NCBI GenBank assembly: GCA_905147135.1
Contig: LR990049.1
Location: forward strand, 9,379,428-9,443,427
Length of the DNA: 64,000 nt
Source of the DNA: Blastobasis lacticolella
Lineage: Eukaryota; Arthropoda; Insecta; Lepidoptera; Blastobasidae
Direction of reading: 5' to 3'
The notes under the pieces were generated by a model, which saw only the letters and a program-made list of their open reading frames with translations, was not told the origin of the DNA and ran no database searches. The translations under genes were made by a program, and so were the position numbers. Below, piece after piece: positions 20,319 to 31,920 of the stretch (position 1 is the stretch's first letter; each line of letters starts with the position of its first letter).

Positions 20319-20512
20319 TGGTGGCGGGCGGCGGCGGCGGGCCCGGCAGTGCCGCGGCGGACGCGAGCAGAGCGGCGCGGCGTCCTCCCGCCACCCGCCT
20401 GCACCACGGAGCACGTGCGCGCGCCCGCGCCCCGCGCGCGCCCCGACCTGCTCGCGCTGACGACATGGACGCGCTCTCAGATGACGATGAGTACGCGCGC
20501 CGGGAGACACAG
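20319..20512 (+). CDS. Candidate alternative first exon (MDALSDDDEYARRETQ)
   Basis: A GC-rich open frame ends at a good donor (ACACAG/GTAGGC at 20512) in phase 0, the same phase as alpha-catulin exon 1. The most credible start is the ATG at 20465 (16 acidic residues, MDALSDDDEYARRETQ). An earlier in-frame ATG at 20319 would add an Ala/Arg/Pro/Gly-rich extension typical of GC-rich leader DNA. Spliced to 25288 it would give an alpha-catulin lacking the IKTRSIERTLLPL segment. It could instead belong to another transcript or be chance. Confidence 0.35.
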
Positions 20513-21930
20513 GTAGGCCCGCGCGTTCGCCGTCGCGCGACCAATATTTATCAACAACAGTGAGTGCGTCGCGGAGGCTGCGCGACCAGCTCGCGGCTGC
20601 GGCGCCCAGCGCGCAACAAGTAGTCTTGGGCGCGAGGAAGGCTCGCGTGCAAGAATGACCTTGGACCGCGCGCGGTCTCGCTCCTCCCGGCCGAGGCTCG
20701 CCGCCGCCGACAAAGCCATCCCTCAGATCTCATTTCTAATTCGTTACTCCCTCACTTTATTCTGATATCAATAGCAGTAGATTATGACATCGTAATTTTC
20801 CTACGATTTGCTTCAATGTTTATTACTTATTTTTCTCTGTGTAATAATAATAATAGTTTCCTTAATTATTCATGTAAGTAACAACCTAACTTACATCAAA
20901 GGATGCTAATACGTAACCAAAACACGAATGATATTCAAATCACTGCCTGAAGTCACGCTATTATGAACGTCTATGAAATTACCTCTATTAATCATGACCG
21001 TCAGTAGTAGGTATTCTTTGTGAGTTTCGCGCGTAGAATGTTATAATTCAACTTTATGTTTTGCTTTATTTCTTTCTATTTCTCGCCTTAATAACACATC
21101 ACGATCACGATAGTTTAGATTAGATGATTCAACGAATCAGAGATAGATTATGCGAAATTTTTAAATATGCGCAAAATGAAGAAAAAGCTAGTGTGCTTAT
21201 CTAAAAGTTAATAACTTTGTTTATTGTCTACCTTATTAGATTTAGTGGATCAAGAACCAAACATAAAACATCCGGAATACCAGACTTTCGAAACACAGAC
21301 ATTCTAAGAAACAGGAGGGTACAGAGCATATGGTAATTCTGCTTTGTAGTGGGCGTCCCACGACGATCGAGCGCGGGTTTTACTGCTTATACTTGCCTAA
21401 TACAAAGAAGGGATCCGGCATTGAACAGAAGATTTAATGGTATTGGATTCTTACCAATTTTCACATCAGCTGCAGGTTATTTTTAAAACGGACTCAGTAT
21501 TTCAACTGTAGCTTTAATCATATTTTACAAACGAAATAGAGGACCGTAAATTGAGCGACTGTCGTTATAAGACCAATTACACCATCCACTACCTAATTAT
21601 CTCTAAAAGTTATTGTAGCCCATCCATTACCCGAACCTTACCTTAAATAACTATCGAAATTGGATTAAAATCATTACAATTTGTAATATAGTTGTGGTCA
21701 TTATTTACCTGTAGGTATCGCAAACGGGCCAGAACTTTTTACTCAGATAGTAACATAACCGTAAGTTATTAGAAGAACTCATCCATTGCTATACTACAAC
21801 CTCGTGCAATAAGCAGTAATGGAATCGTGCAATAACACTAGCTAAAACTACGAAAGTTTTCCATCGAAAGCTATCTACGAGTATCTTCACTTTAAACTAA
21901 AGACAGACTAATTCAACTCCACTATCGAAA

Positions 21931-22208
21931 AGTGTGGTATCCGGCAGAGTAGAATAGCACCAACGCTTTTCACTTGTGGGTGTCGTACAAGGCGATTAAT
22001 ATTTTCGAGGCAAATATCTAGTCTCCGTAGGGTGGAAAATGGGCAGCAGCGTTTTCCATTGTTATATTAAAAGTGCAATCTCTAACCCGCCTGCTAAGCG
22101 TGGAGATTATGGCAATAAGGTTATCGCCACGAATGCGGAGGTCCCCATTCGTGGGAGAGGCTCTAAGTCTTGCAGTGAACTGTTATGGGCTGTGATGGTG
22201 ATGGCAAT
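21931..22208 (+). repeat. 246-bp-class retroposon, copy 3
   Basis: Sense copy starting AGTGTGGTATCCGGCAGAGT and carrying GGGTGTCGTACAAGGCGA, GGGCAGCAGCGTTTTCC, CCGCCTGCTAAGCGTGGAGA and the tail CTGTGATGGTGATGG. It lies in alpha-catulin intron 1. Confidence 0.8.
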
Positions 22209-23059
22209 GATCGAAAAGAGCCCATCGAATGATTAGATATTATTTCTTGTGATTTTGACGCAGCTCGCTTTGGCGTATTTGAGCTCCGGTGTGGAGAGCA
22301 TGCGTCAAAATACGCCGCATATACGCAGCGACAGCATATTTTGTGCTGCGGTTCGACGTCACTAACCAATTTTGCACTGTATAATCTCTAGTATGGTCTT
22401 GACTCTTGAGTAAGTTGAAACTTCGTCTGCCTTTTCCTTACACCAGTGCGTTTGACGTAATCGACGAGTTTTTTTTTTATGTTATATGGCAGACAAACAG
22501 GCAACAACACCTAGACTAGTTGTCAGTTAGTATTGCTCGCGGATGACAATTAACAAAATTTTACAATCAACCAACAAGAATAACTTACGACATAAACAAT
22601 GACATGAACGCCATAACCTAAAAGCAGATTTAACTGGCGCGGTCTCTAGTCGAGGTGAACAAAGATCAGGTATCGCAGTTAGACAATTATAGTTTAGATG
22701 GAGCCAGAAATGAGTTGTACTTACGTAAGGTACAGACATGAACAAAACATTTTTACTGGTTTGGTCGCAGTATACAAACATCGCGAGACAGATAGATATG
22801 GATATTATTTGAGGGTTGCCTTTAGACAACAGCGAACGTTTTGATTAATAATGATGAGGATATTTGTATAGTATTTCGCTTTCATGCGGCTCACTTTGCT
22901 TTCGGGGTAGGCAGAGAACAAAATTAAATTGTTCCACATAAATGTGGTAGAGCTGCTGTTCGAACATTGTCGCGTGATCTCGTTAAAAATATCTACAAAG
23001 TCACTCAGCGAGCGATGCAAAGATCTCTGAGTGGGTACGTCGTGATAGGGTCAGTAATG

Positions 23060-23260
23060 ACAGAAGCGATGGGCAGGCCACATGTAGCTCACAGAACCGG
23101 TGGGCTGAAAAGGTACTTGAATGACCGACAACTGCAGCGTAAATAGAATAACGTCTCACGAGAGGAACAAACTACCTATATTGTGGTTCGTGGTGACCCG
23201 ATTGATTCTGGTGGCACGAAGTCATATAGTGTGTAGGCTTGAAAGGAGAAGTTGTACGTC
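23060..23260 (+). repeat. Decayed LINE fragment
   Basis: GGGCAGGCCACATGTAGCTC and CAGAACCGGTGGGCTG resemble the 3' coding end of a common lepidopteran non-LTR element. No frame is intact. Confidence 0.4.
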
Positions 23261-23717
23261 TAATAGTGAAAATTCTGTGATTATGACCGCTTGGTAGTCC
23301 CGCATAACAGATTTTGACACAAAGTCTAGATGGCTAGATAGCTGGAATGGGAAGGCTAGATGGGAGCTCCTATGCTATCAATCTTGCCATTACGGTACTT
23401 AGAAGGTAATAGATAGTTGCTATAAATATTCCGCTCGAGAATACTTTCTTATTTACCTTTGTGAACGACTTTCCATTACCCATCACGGAAAATTTAATAA
23501 TCTTGTTTGCTGATGATACAACGTGGTGTGGCGTTTTTATGTGACGGAGCGTCCAGCTCTCGCGAACGTATCCCGAAAGTGGTATTGCAACTACTGCATG
23601 TGCGATGCTCACGAGCTGCACGCCGCTCCCTAGAGGTCCGCGTAAATTTCGTTGAAATGAAGTACGTGCACGTGCTCTGTGCTCTGCAAGCGCTGCTTAT
23701 GCCGGCCACTTACCTTC

Positions 23718-23738
23718 ATGCCGCTTGTCAAGCGGCAT
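23718..23738. repeat. Perfect 10-bp-arm hairpin
   Basis: ATGCCGCTTG and CAAGCGGCAT are exact inverted arms separated by one base. It sits in a comparatively GC-rich 250-base stretch of alpha-catulin intron 1. Function unknown. Confidence 0.6.
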
Positions 23739-24804
23739 ATCAAGGGGCATGACAAAAGTAGGTGGACGTCATTAGCAGTGAATCAATTCCTGGCTTTATT
23801 CATCAAAATATTTCCAAATATCATGTCACATGTGATCGTCTCCTCCAAATTCATGTCAATTTTAAGATAGTCTTTCGTCCCTAAATTCACTTACGCTATG
23901 CTCTGTAGCCCGTTTTACCTTTTTTTTTGTGCCATAATATTTCAAACTATCGAGGTTATTTTCACATATTTTTGCCGAGGAATCTTTGGGACCGTGTGAC
24001 CCTAAGCTAAAAGCTGCTCTCAGCATAAAAAAAAAATACAGTCCACTGGTGACTGTATCATCAGCGGGGGAATGCACCCAGCCTAATGGGCACCATCTCT
24101 TCAGTAGCAGCGATTTCAGTCATATTTTTAGTTTTTGTTTTGATTTTAAGTTATTATTATAGTACATTATGATACAAGTGTGCTATATTGGTCATTACAG
24201 TCGAGGCGGTAAATAGGAGCGCGCATAGGTGAATCAAGAGTGTAATGATCATTGCACACGCGTTTCGTACGACGTTTTTCATCACACTTGAGAGGGAATA
24301 CCCAGACCTAAATATTTAAACGGAAAATGGCGCGCAGTTTCCTTTTTTTTCGAGTGCCAGGTAGTCAAGTGAGCGAAAAGAAAAATCAACATACCGCCTA
24401 TATTATAAATATATTATGGCGAATTGTAAATAATTTAATAAAATTTAATGTTTATTTATCATAATGAACGAAGTACTATTTATTTGTCAAGAAAATCTGT
24501 ACCAATAGGTAAAATAATTATTTTCAACCGCATATAAACTCTTTGTTGGCCCTAAAAATCTGTATAGATTTATGAGTATTACCCGATTAAATTAAAAATG
24601 CTTGGTCTGCATACTTATTACTACTACTACTTAACTTTCATGGGGGTATCAAGCACACAAATGCGCAATAGTAAATTAAAAAGCACGCGCAAGTAATATC
24701 TTGGTTTATGTGCTTAAGGGCTACAATATCATCCAAGTTACGACCAACTGTGATAAAAAAACATTCAGTGCACGAAAGCTCAAAAACAGCAGACAAAAAA
24801 ATGC

Positions 24805-25220
24805 CGTTATATTTATTTATTTATTTATTTAAAACTTTATTGCACAATAATACAATTGGCGGACTTAAAGCCATTAAGGCTTTATCTTCCAGTCAACCAG
24901 TAGACAATGCAGAAAGTTAGTAAGTAGGAGCTTTATAAAGCGTGATGATAGATTGTAACTTACCTAAATACAATACTAACAACATCAAGATAGAATAAAC
25001 ATATATTATATTGTAATAAATACTATACATACATACATATATTAAAAATAAAGATACTTTATACTATTTATATTGACTTTATGGCCTTTTATCTATAAAA
25101 AATTTCTATAAAATATTCAGAGAATACGTGACTTCCTTCTCTCGCGGATGGTTAACCAGCCCAGCCTATCTCTGTATTCAGAGATGTGGTCATACTTCCT
25201 CAGGCCGAAGATGAATCGAA
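24805..25220 (-). pseudogene. Non-LTR retrotransposon remnant: RT C-terminus and 3' UTR
   Basis: On the minus strand 25220 to about 25115 reads IIRFIFGLRKYDHISEYRD then RLGWLTIRERRKSRIL, a C-terminal block usual in lepidopteran LINE reverse transcriptases, then stops. The 3' region ends at about 24805 with the usual GGCATT.., TTTATTGCACAATAA (as seen on the + strand) and a TTTA repeat. Confidence 0.75.
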
Positions 25221-25287
25221 TAATATAATTAATATATATTTTATTATAATAATATAATATAATTATAACCCCATGGTCATCCCCCAG

Positions 25288-25465
25288 ATCAGCAGCTTGG
25301 TCGCAACGCGCGGCGAGGCGTCAGGCGGAGCGGCAGTGCAGCGCGTCGGGGCCGCGGTCTGCTGCGCCGTTGAGCGGTTCGTGGCTGTCGGCGAGACCAT
25401 CGCCGACGACAACCCCGACGTGCGACACAGCATGGTGCTCGCATGCAAGGAAGCCAGGGCTGCAG
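25288..25465 (+). CDS. CTNNAL1 orthologue (alpha-catulin): Alpha-catulin exon 2
   Basis: Encodes ISSLVATRGEASGG, then AVQRVGAAVCCAVERFVAVG and ETIADDNPDVRHSMVLACKE, ending ARAAG with a split codon (phase 1, donor GTGAGT). It matches the alpha-catulin block ..LQAIQRVGQAVNLAVGRFVKVGEAIANEN.. of vertebrates at the matching position directly after exon 1. GC content is much higher than in the surrounding repeats. The next exon is expected to begin with the ETI..L motif and I do not see it in the window. Confidence 0.9.
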
Positions 25466-25889
25466 GTGAGTGGTGAATCAAGTGTGTACTCAGGCAGATG
25501 TGATGTGTCACACGATGGAGGGAGACCGACTACTTATCGAATCGTTGGCGGAATGAGATTTAAGCGAAACCAAAGGATGCGGTCTAGCGGTTCATAGAAA
25601 GTGTTCACTAAGATCCAGCCGGTACAAAGAGAATGAAAAACGGAAGAATGTAAAATACGGAACTCGTATCAGTTGAAAAAAGACATCTAAGTCTAGCCAA
25701 TTCTTCACAATTACTTATTGAAAAATAAATATTTTTAGCAAAACTGCAACACTCATGCGAAACTCATGCAACACTGGAACAAGCCGTAGAGTAAATGATG
25801 AAAGAAGAAACTCCTTTTACGCCCGGAGTTAGAAGTTTTTTTGTCATAACGAAGAGAAATCAATGAGGAAAGAAAAAGCTCCTTTTAAA

Positions 25890-27075
25890 TAAAATAAATA
25901 TAAATTAAAATAAAATTCATTTATTTCAGATATTTTTGTTCATATTGTGTTAGTATTAAAAGTCTTAATAACTAGGTTAGTGTCTTAAGAAATGAATTAG
26001 GTACATTATTAAATATGAGGTAAATGTCAGTTCAATTCTAAATAAATGTCAAAACAATTCATCATTATATCAATTGGAAATGTCATCTTAAATTACACAA
26101 TGTCATAAACATTGCAAAGACAATCAAATATGCAAGTCAATAAATCTAATTATAACAGGACAGTCCATCCTGTTCGCCAACAGATGCGGCATTCTTGCGA
26201 ATGATTGCGTGGAAACCATCCACATGCGCATTAGCAAACATTTCTGATACACTGCAGTAACGGAGGAGCCTCAACAGCGACCTGAACGTGTTATTGTACT
26301 GCACTCTAAGGGCATTATAAGTCTTTTGACTGAAACTGGTCCATAGCCCACTCATGTAGAAGCTTTGGCAGTACGCCTTAAAAAGTGCAAGTTTAACTGA
26401 AATATTACAACGAGTGAATCTATGGGCCAGCATATTACCTCTCACTGATAAGGACCTGCGCTCACGCTCAATATCTTGGTCATCTTTCATGTCTTCTGTT
26501 AGAATGTAACCCAGATACCTCAACTGAGGTTCCCAAATCCAACACACATTCGTCAGACAACTCATTTGCCCATTTCACTACATTCTTTTGATTGTTATAC
26601 CAGTAAGCAAACAACCCAATGACTTCTCCTGATATTCCAGCGGCTTCTAGCTTGGTCCACATAATTTGGTAAGATACTAAGTCAAACGCCTTAGATAAGT
26701 CCAAAAAGCAAGCATATATCGGTGTTTTCCTTTTAACATAATAGTTTACAGTTTGCTTAAGTGACAGTATTGCACTTTCAGTCGATAATCCCTCCCTAAA
26801 ACCAAATTGACAATCATGCAACTGTAAACGTCCACTCATGTGTACATCTAGCACTCTATCGAGCACTTTTGCTATGATAGTAGCCAGTGAGATTGGCCTA
26901 TAGTTGGACTTATCAGCTACATCCCCTGTAGAGTTCTTAACAAGAGGTATTACTACCGTCCTCATTAATGAGGGCGGCAAATATGAGTGTCTAATACACA
27001 ATGTATAAAGCATATACAACAATCGATTTAAATTGTGTTCAATAATGCGTGTAATGCATTGAGAAATCACTGGTA
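25890..27075 (-). pseudogene. Non-LTR retrotransposon reverse transcriptase, deleted and frameshifted
   Basis: From 27070 down, the minus strand reads a LINE reverse transcriptase: LMRTVVIPLVKNSTGDVADK, SNYRPISLATIIAKVLDRVL, DCQFGFREGLSTESAI, ACFLDLSKAFD (catalytic motif A). After KWANELSDEC the frame jumps near 26510-26530 to LRYLGYILTEDMKDDQDIER, RFTRCNISVKLALFKAYC and YNALRVQYNNTFRSLL. The palm segment with the YADD motif C is missing, so an internal deletion removed the second half of the active site. A 3' region extends to about 25890. Clearly inactive. Confidence 0.85.
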
Positions 27076-27180
27076 TTGCGGCGTTCCCCGGGACATACCA
27101 TTTAATGTTACATAAAATGGCCGACGGATGTGCCCAAAATTAAGATTTCCTTAGAATCATGGTATGTACAACACAGTCAC

Positions 27181-27530
27181 CTTGGCGTTAATGTGCCGAA
27201 TGTACTCTCGCGCGTAAGGGCCCGAGGTCTGCCTTAACCATGATCCAGGATTTGGTAGATCAGGTAATTACAGTGGAGCGAGTGCCACCTGACCTCCGTG
27301 ACCCCGTTAACAGGGGAACCTGACCAGATTGAATTATGTATGCAGTCGCCTAATTACGACTGAAGTACAGTAGGCTAATTACGTAACTCTGTTGCAAACA
27401 ATACTCTGATTTCAATAATTGAAATCATAGAATTGTTGGCTACAGCGTAACGTGATTAGCCTATTGGTTTCATCACGATGTTTTCCCTCACCGTAAGACC
27501 ATCGGTTAGTGTTAACTCAGAAAAGAGTCA
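27181..27530 (-). repeat. tRNA-derived SINE, family B, headless copy
   Basis: Contains CTTGGCGTTAATGTGCCG, AACCATGATCCAGGATTTGG, CCTGACCTCCGTGACCC, GGGGAACCTGACCAGATTG, and CATCACGATGTTTTCCCTCACCGT near its right end. The tRNA-like head present at 14130-14200 is missing, and the middle is diverged. Confidence 0.75.
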
Positions 27531-27688
27531 TAAACGAAACTTGGTTTTACAGCCTGTCATCGCCGTAGAAATCACAACCACAGGGCAAGTCCTCCTAACG
27601 GAGTAAGGAGTTTCATTCGTCATTAGTGGCAGTGACAATGACAAATACAATGTCAAAACCTAAGATTTTATACCTGTCTGTCTACGCA

Positions 27689-27807
27689 GTGCCACAAACT
27701 TAATCTGACCCGGTGACAGCGTCGCTGTTAATGGCATTGACATGACATTTCAAAATGGCGACACTTGGTTCCAGTTTTGGCCACCGGGTCAGATAAGTTT
27801 GTGCAAC
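27689..27807. mobile_element. Short element with 26-27 bp terminal inverted repeats
   Basis: The left arm GTGCCACAAACTTAATCTGA.. (27689-27715) and right arm 27782-27807 (..GGGTCAGATAAGTTTGTGC..) are inverted matches with few differences. The 119-bp unit encloses AAATGGCGACACTTGG. MITE-like; no second full copy recognised in the window. Confidence 0.7.
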
Positions 27808-28890
27808 CATACCTTCTTCTGGGTGTGTTCATAATTTCGCGCCAAGAATACCTTCGTTTCATTGCAAATTAGTAATAATTTAAACATCAATACAAAAAAA
27901 TTGGCTAGCTAAAGAATTTAAATAATTACGCGAGGATATTACGTTTCATCAGCTTTATTCATTACAACTCTCATTATGCCGGCTGGTGGTTAGGAAAATT
28001 TTAGACTGTCTCCTTTCTGTAACCTTTGTACTTCATTGGAAATGTAAGGCAATACTGACTGATACATTCAATGAAGCATTACTTGAAGCAAATTTAGGTA
28101 ATCATACGCTACTTCAAGTTTAAATTCAAATACTAAGTCAGAATTACGAAAACTAAATAAAGTCGCCTTTTACTATTTATTTATTAGCCTTTCTCAGGCC
28201 GAACTTCACAGTCTTCAAAAATAACTGGTGTTTCGTTCGATTGAACAGAATATTAAGTTAACGTCCACGTTCACGGAATCGTATGCAATCAAAACTCAGT
28301 CAACCAGTTTGTCTGTCGATAATGTACGAGCGAGAGCCTGGTCTCGTCACGACAAATGCTGTACGTTTACGGTCGTGTATCTAGTTAGAACAGGGCTGGG
28401 GTGAGAACTAACTGGGTTTTCTAAAGGGCTATTTATAAAAATTTGGCTGTGTTAGCGGGCCAAACTCTAAATATACAACTAAAACGGCATACTCTTTATT
28501 TATGTTATCGAAACTGCCGAACACCGCGTAAACGGTTTGGATAGGATGGAGAGACGAGATAGTTCCTGCACCTATTACTATATAATATGGATAGGTATAG
28601 AATAGGTATTTAAATTATACAAATAATTTTATAGCTTTATAAATATGATAAAAATAACAATCTAATAAAGGAGCGAACGTAGCGAGCATCCTTACTGTGT
28701 AGATTCTGGTTGGGGGCTGTATTAATATGGCTTAAGGGCCGGATACGATGAGTGCCAGAACCGTCTCTACAATTTTTCGGCGTGTCGCGTTTGTAAAATG
28801 GCTCTTGCGTAAAAATAAAATTAATTAGAAAAAAGTCAAAATTAATTTTACAACTTGCAAAATATTAAATCCGAATCACCATTTGCTGCT

Positions 28891-28912
28891 CTATATTGCT
28901 GCAGCAATATAG
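28891..28912. repeat. Perfect 22-bp palindrome
   Basis: CTATATTGCTG is followed directly by its exact reverse complement CAGCAATATAG. Function unknown. Confidence 0.75.
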
Positions 28913-29936
28913 TAATTTTCTATGACATCAATTATAAGGCTGCCCAATATCACAGTACTTGCTCACCAATTTAGTTATTTGTGCCGACCACTAAAACAGC
29001 TCAATTCACTGTGCTTGCTGACCAAAACTACAATAATTAGCTGACCGATAACATGATAACTTTGTAAAAAAATCAGGTTTCTAAGTCATATATTTTGATC
29101 CAACCTATAGGGTACTTTCAGTAGACCCATCATCTTCTTTAGTAAGAAAAATAGCCCAAGCAAGTAATAAAATCCGAAATTTCCAATCCGAAAACCATTG
29201 TTTATTATGCCTTATTAAAATATTACAATATCATAATGAAAAGCTTTGTCCGACCAAATTAAAATATTTGTTAGTTCCGACCTTTCATAGCGCAAGTCCT
29301 ACACGAATTTGCCTTTTTTCTTTATGGGAAATATCCCATTTCATTACTTTGTGATTTACGAGCCATATAACAATTTTCTTTTGTCATAAAGTCGGAATTG
29401 TTACGTGACGAGGCTATCTTATCTGTGATACATATTTTCTTACAAAAGAGAGTTGGTACTACATTTTAGCAATCCAGCCCAGTATGGAAACTTATTTACT
29501 TTAATATAGTCACTCAGCCAGCAATAGGTACAACAAATCATAGATATTAATATAGATTAATCCATAAAACATTATATAATGATGGTCCTTCATCCTAATA
29601 CCTACTAATTAAACACTAGGCTTAAAATTAAACTGTTATTTTAGTGACGGTACCTTTTATCCAAGCTGAAATAACTTCCGAGCAGAAATGGTCATAAATT
29701 TGCATGGAAATCGGACAACTTTGGGAATAGTTCTTGTTGGTTTTAATAGCAGAATAGTTAGGTTGTTATTAAATCAAGACTTTATCCTCATATAATGTTG
29801 TTACTCTCTGGCATATATTATTCATAAAACGTTTCTTCATAATAAAAGGCGAATATGTTTTCAGATAAATGTTCTAATAACTCACACAACTGTACTTAGG
29901 CTCAAACTCTTCTTTATTATTATTGATAATATTAAG

Positions 29937-30153
29937 AGGACTTGAGTGGTTCAGTTGGTTAACATGCACACAGAGATCCCGGGTTCGATTCCCGGCCGAG
30001 CAGAAATTGAAATTTTAATTTTTGTTACAAGTCTGGTAAGAGTCATATAACACATGTATAATAATGTGTATTTAAAAGAAGTTTATCAGTTGTCTAGCAC
30101 CCATAACACAAGTTATGTTAACTTTCGGGCTTGATGGCGGTGTGTGACAATTC
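29937..30153 (+). repeat. tRNA-derived SINE, family A, copy 2
   Basis: The head GAGTGGTTCAGTTGGTTAAC (A-box-like) and GGGTTCGATTCCCGG (B-box-like), then GCAGAAATTGAAA, GTTGTCTAGCACCCATAAC and GATGGCGGTGTGTGA. The most complete family A copy. Confidence 0.8.
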
Positions 30154-31497
30154 ATACAACACAGGGGTGGCGACAATTCCAAGCATAATTATTATTATTA
30201 TACAACTCTTATATTATGCTTATAAGAATACTATTAAATACCTCTTCTTCCTTACGTCGTATCTCCTCAATGCTAAGGGTTGTGACCTTGCTGCATCACT
30301 TTTTCTTGTCCTCGGAGAGGTGGGTAACATCACAGACCGCGGTATGTAATGTGAAGCGATTTCTGACCAGCGCATTGGACTTCGCCCTCTTGACCGAGAT
30401 CTCTCCATTTTGCCCGTCAGTCATAGCTTTTCCAGGTTGTCGGCGTTCTTTGTAGCTATATGGCCAAAGAAAAGACTCTAAAGACCCGGTGGAGAGCCGC
30501 GTGTCTACTTGGAGTTCAGAATGTATGGAAACATTAGTCCGATATTATATACAGACTCAACAAAAATATTTGAATCGCACCTACTTATACCTATTTGTTA
30601 TCCCATCCAATACCATCCGAATTACGAATTTCAGGACACCCGACTCTACTAAGTAAGCTTAACCTCAAACCAGTGTTAGTTACCTAACCAACGACAAAAA
30701 CGTTTTGTACAAAGTAATATTTTAGGTGGTGGCCACTGTCACCAAAATTTGTAGTATCGAGTTGGGGTATAAAGCAATAAATTCTGTCTCGCATCCCACA
30801 TAGGATAGTTTAATCAAGGCTCGTGTGACCCAAAAATCTACGATATATCACGTATCTGCATTGCTAGCAAAGGATTTTTGCCGTTTTACTGGGTAAATAT
30901 CGCTTTATGTGGTTACTTGCTCGTAGTAATTTTCGATTGAGATTTAAAGCCATATGTACTAGACACAGCTTCGGGCTAGAAAAGGCCTAGAACCGAACAT
31001 ACTCAAATTTAACAATAAATAAATAAATTACCTCTACATTGTGATAAGTTTTGCTTCAGTCAAATTTACCTCCACCAAAATGGCGACACATGGCTTATTA
31101 AAAAACCCGCTAAATGCGTGTCGGACTTCGCACAGATTCCTCCTTCATTTACTACGTAACTCTAAAAACGTAATCTAATCCGCTGCATTATGATAAGATT
31201 CCTCGATGAAGAAGAAGATTACGTCACAAAAATAAGTTGGTTACATTATGCGTAGCTTGGGTTGTGCTACGAGGCGCGCTACTCAGCCGCCGCTGGTTTA
31301 CAAAATATACCATTGCGATTTGTAATTTTTTGCTATATAAACCCAATAGTAACCCATATGCTTTCGGGAATAGTGCCTATACGAGTGGCCGGCACAAGTG
31401 CGACAGACAAAACTACGAACCCATGTTGAAACTTTGGATATCCTTAGTAGCTAGAATTGTCAAATTCATGCAAAATTTATAATATATATTATAAATA

Positions 31498-31920
31498 AAG
31501 GGAATAAAGCAGTGATTTACGTCATGGGCGGTATATTGGCTCCTGAGCGCAACCAAGACCGTGGCGTAGCGAAGCTAGGAGTTATGTAGAATCCTGAGTG
31601 TAGCGAGGCGCTCGTGCCGCCCAAGATTAAAAAGCTTTATCCCAGAGGTAAATACTCGTACTTTTACAAATCTGTAACAATAACTAAAGCAAAAAAGCGT
31701 CAGCTGATTTAATACACTCGATTTACGACATTTTCATGTCAATTAAAATGTGAAACGTCATAGCCTCCGGAAACGTGAAAATAAAATTACTTAACACTTT
31801 TTAATTTTACATTTCATTTGGCCAATTTAAGCTGTCTAGAATTCTGCAACCGTACCGCGTGGTTTTTACAGTTTTTAGAATCGTCTCTTTTTCCTGTTTT
31901 TTTTAACCCGTCAAAAGCCA
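31498..31920 (+). repeat. Dispersed repeat C, copy 1
   Basis: Shared in order with 37853-38290: GGGAATAAAGCA, GAGTTATGTAGA, CGACATTTTC.TGTC, CAATTT.AGCTGTCTA, TTCTGCAACC.TAC, TTACAGTTTTT.GAATCG. A third, inverted piece lies near 58180-58290. Family unknown to me. Confidence 0.65.

Larger units (their letters stand above)
19555..20720 (+). promoter_or_regulatory. CpG-rich promoter block of alpha-catulin
   Basis: Two very GC- and CpG-rich segments (19555-19680 and about 20230-20720) flank a less GC-rich middle, in strong contrast to the AT-rich surroundings. Visible sites are a GC box GGGGCGGGC (19576-19584), CACGTG E-boxes at 19590, 20250 and 20412, and a CCAAT box at 19610-19614. No transcription start can be fixed from sequence alone. 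Confidence 0.65.
19756..25287. other. Alpha-catulin intron 1
   Basis: 5.5 kb. After the CpG block it is mainly AT-rich, with a retroposon (21931-22208), a repeat shard at 22466-22520, a decayed LINE piece (23060-23260), an inverted-repeat hairpin (23718-23738), and a LINE C-terminus/3' UTR (24805-25220) that reaches to about 70 bases before exon 2. No other coding exon is supported. Confidence 0.7.

Noticed and set aside
20204..20733. Several minus-strand open frames over the alpha-catulin CpG block
   Set aside because: Stop-free frames are expected in CpG-rich DNA; the peptides are Arg/Ala/Pro-rich in all frames and have no motif.
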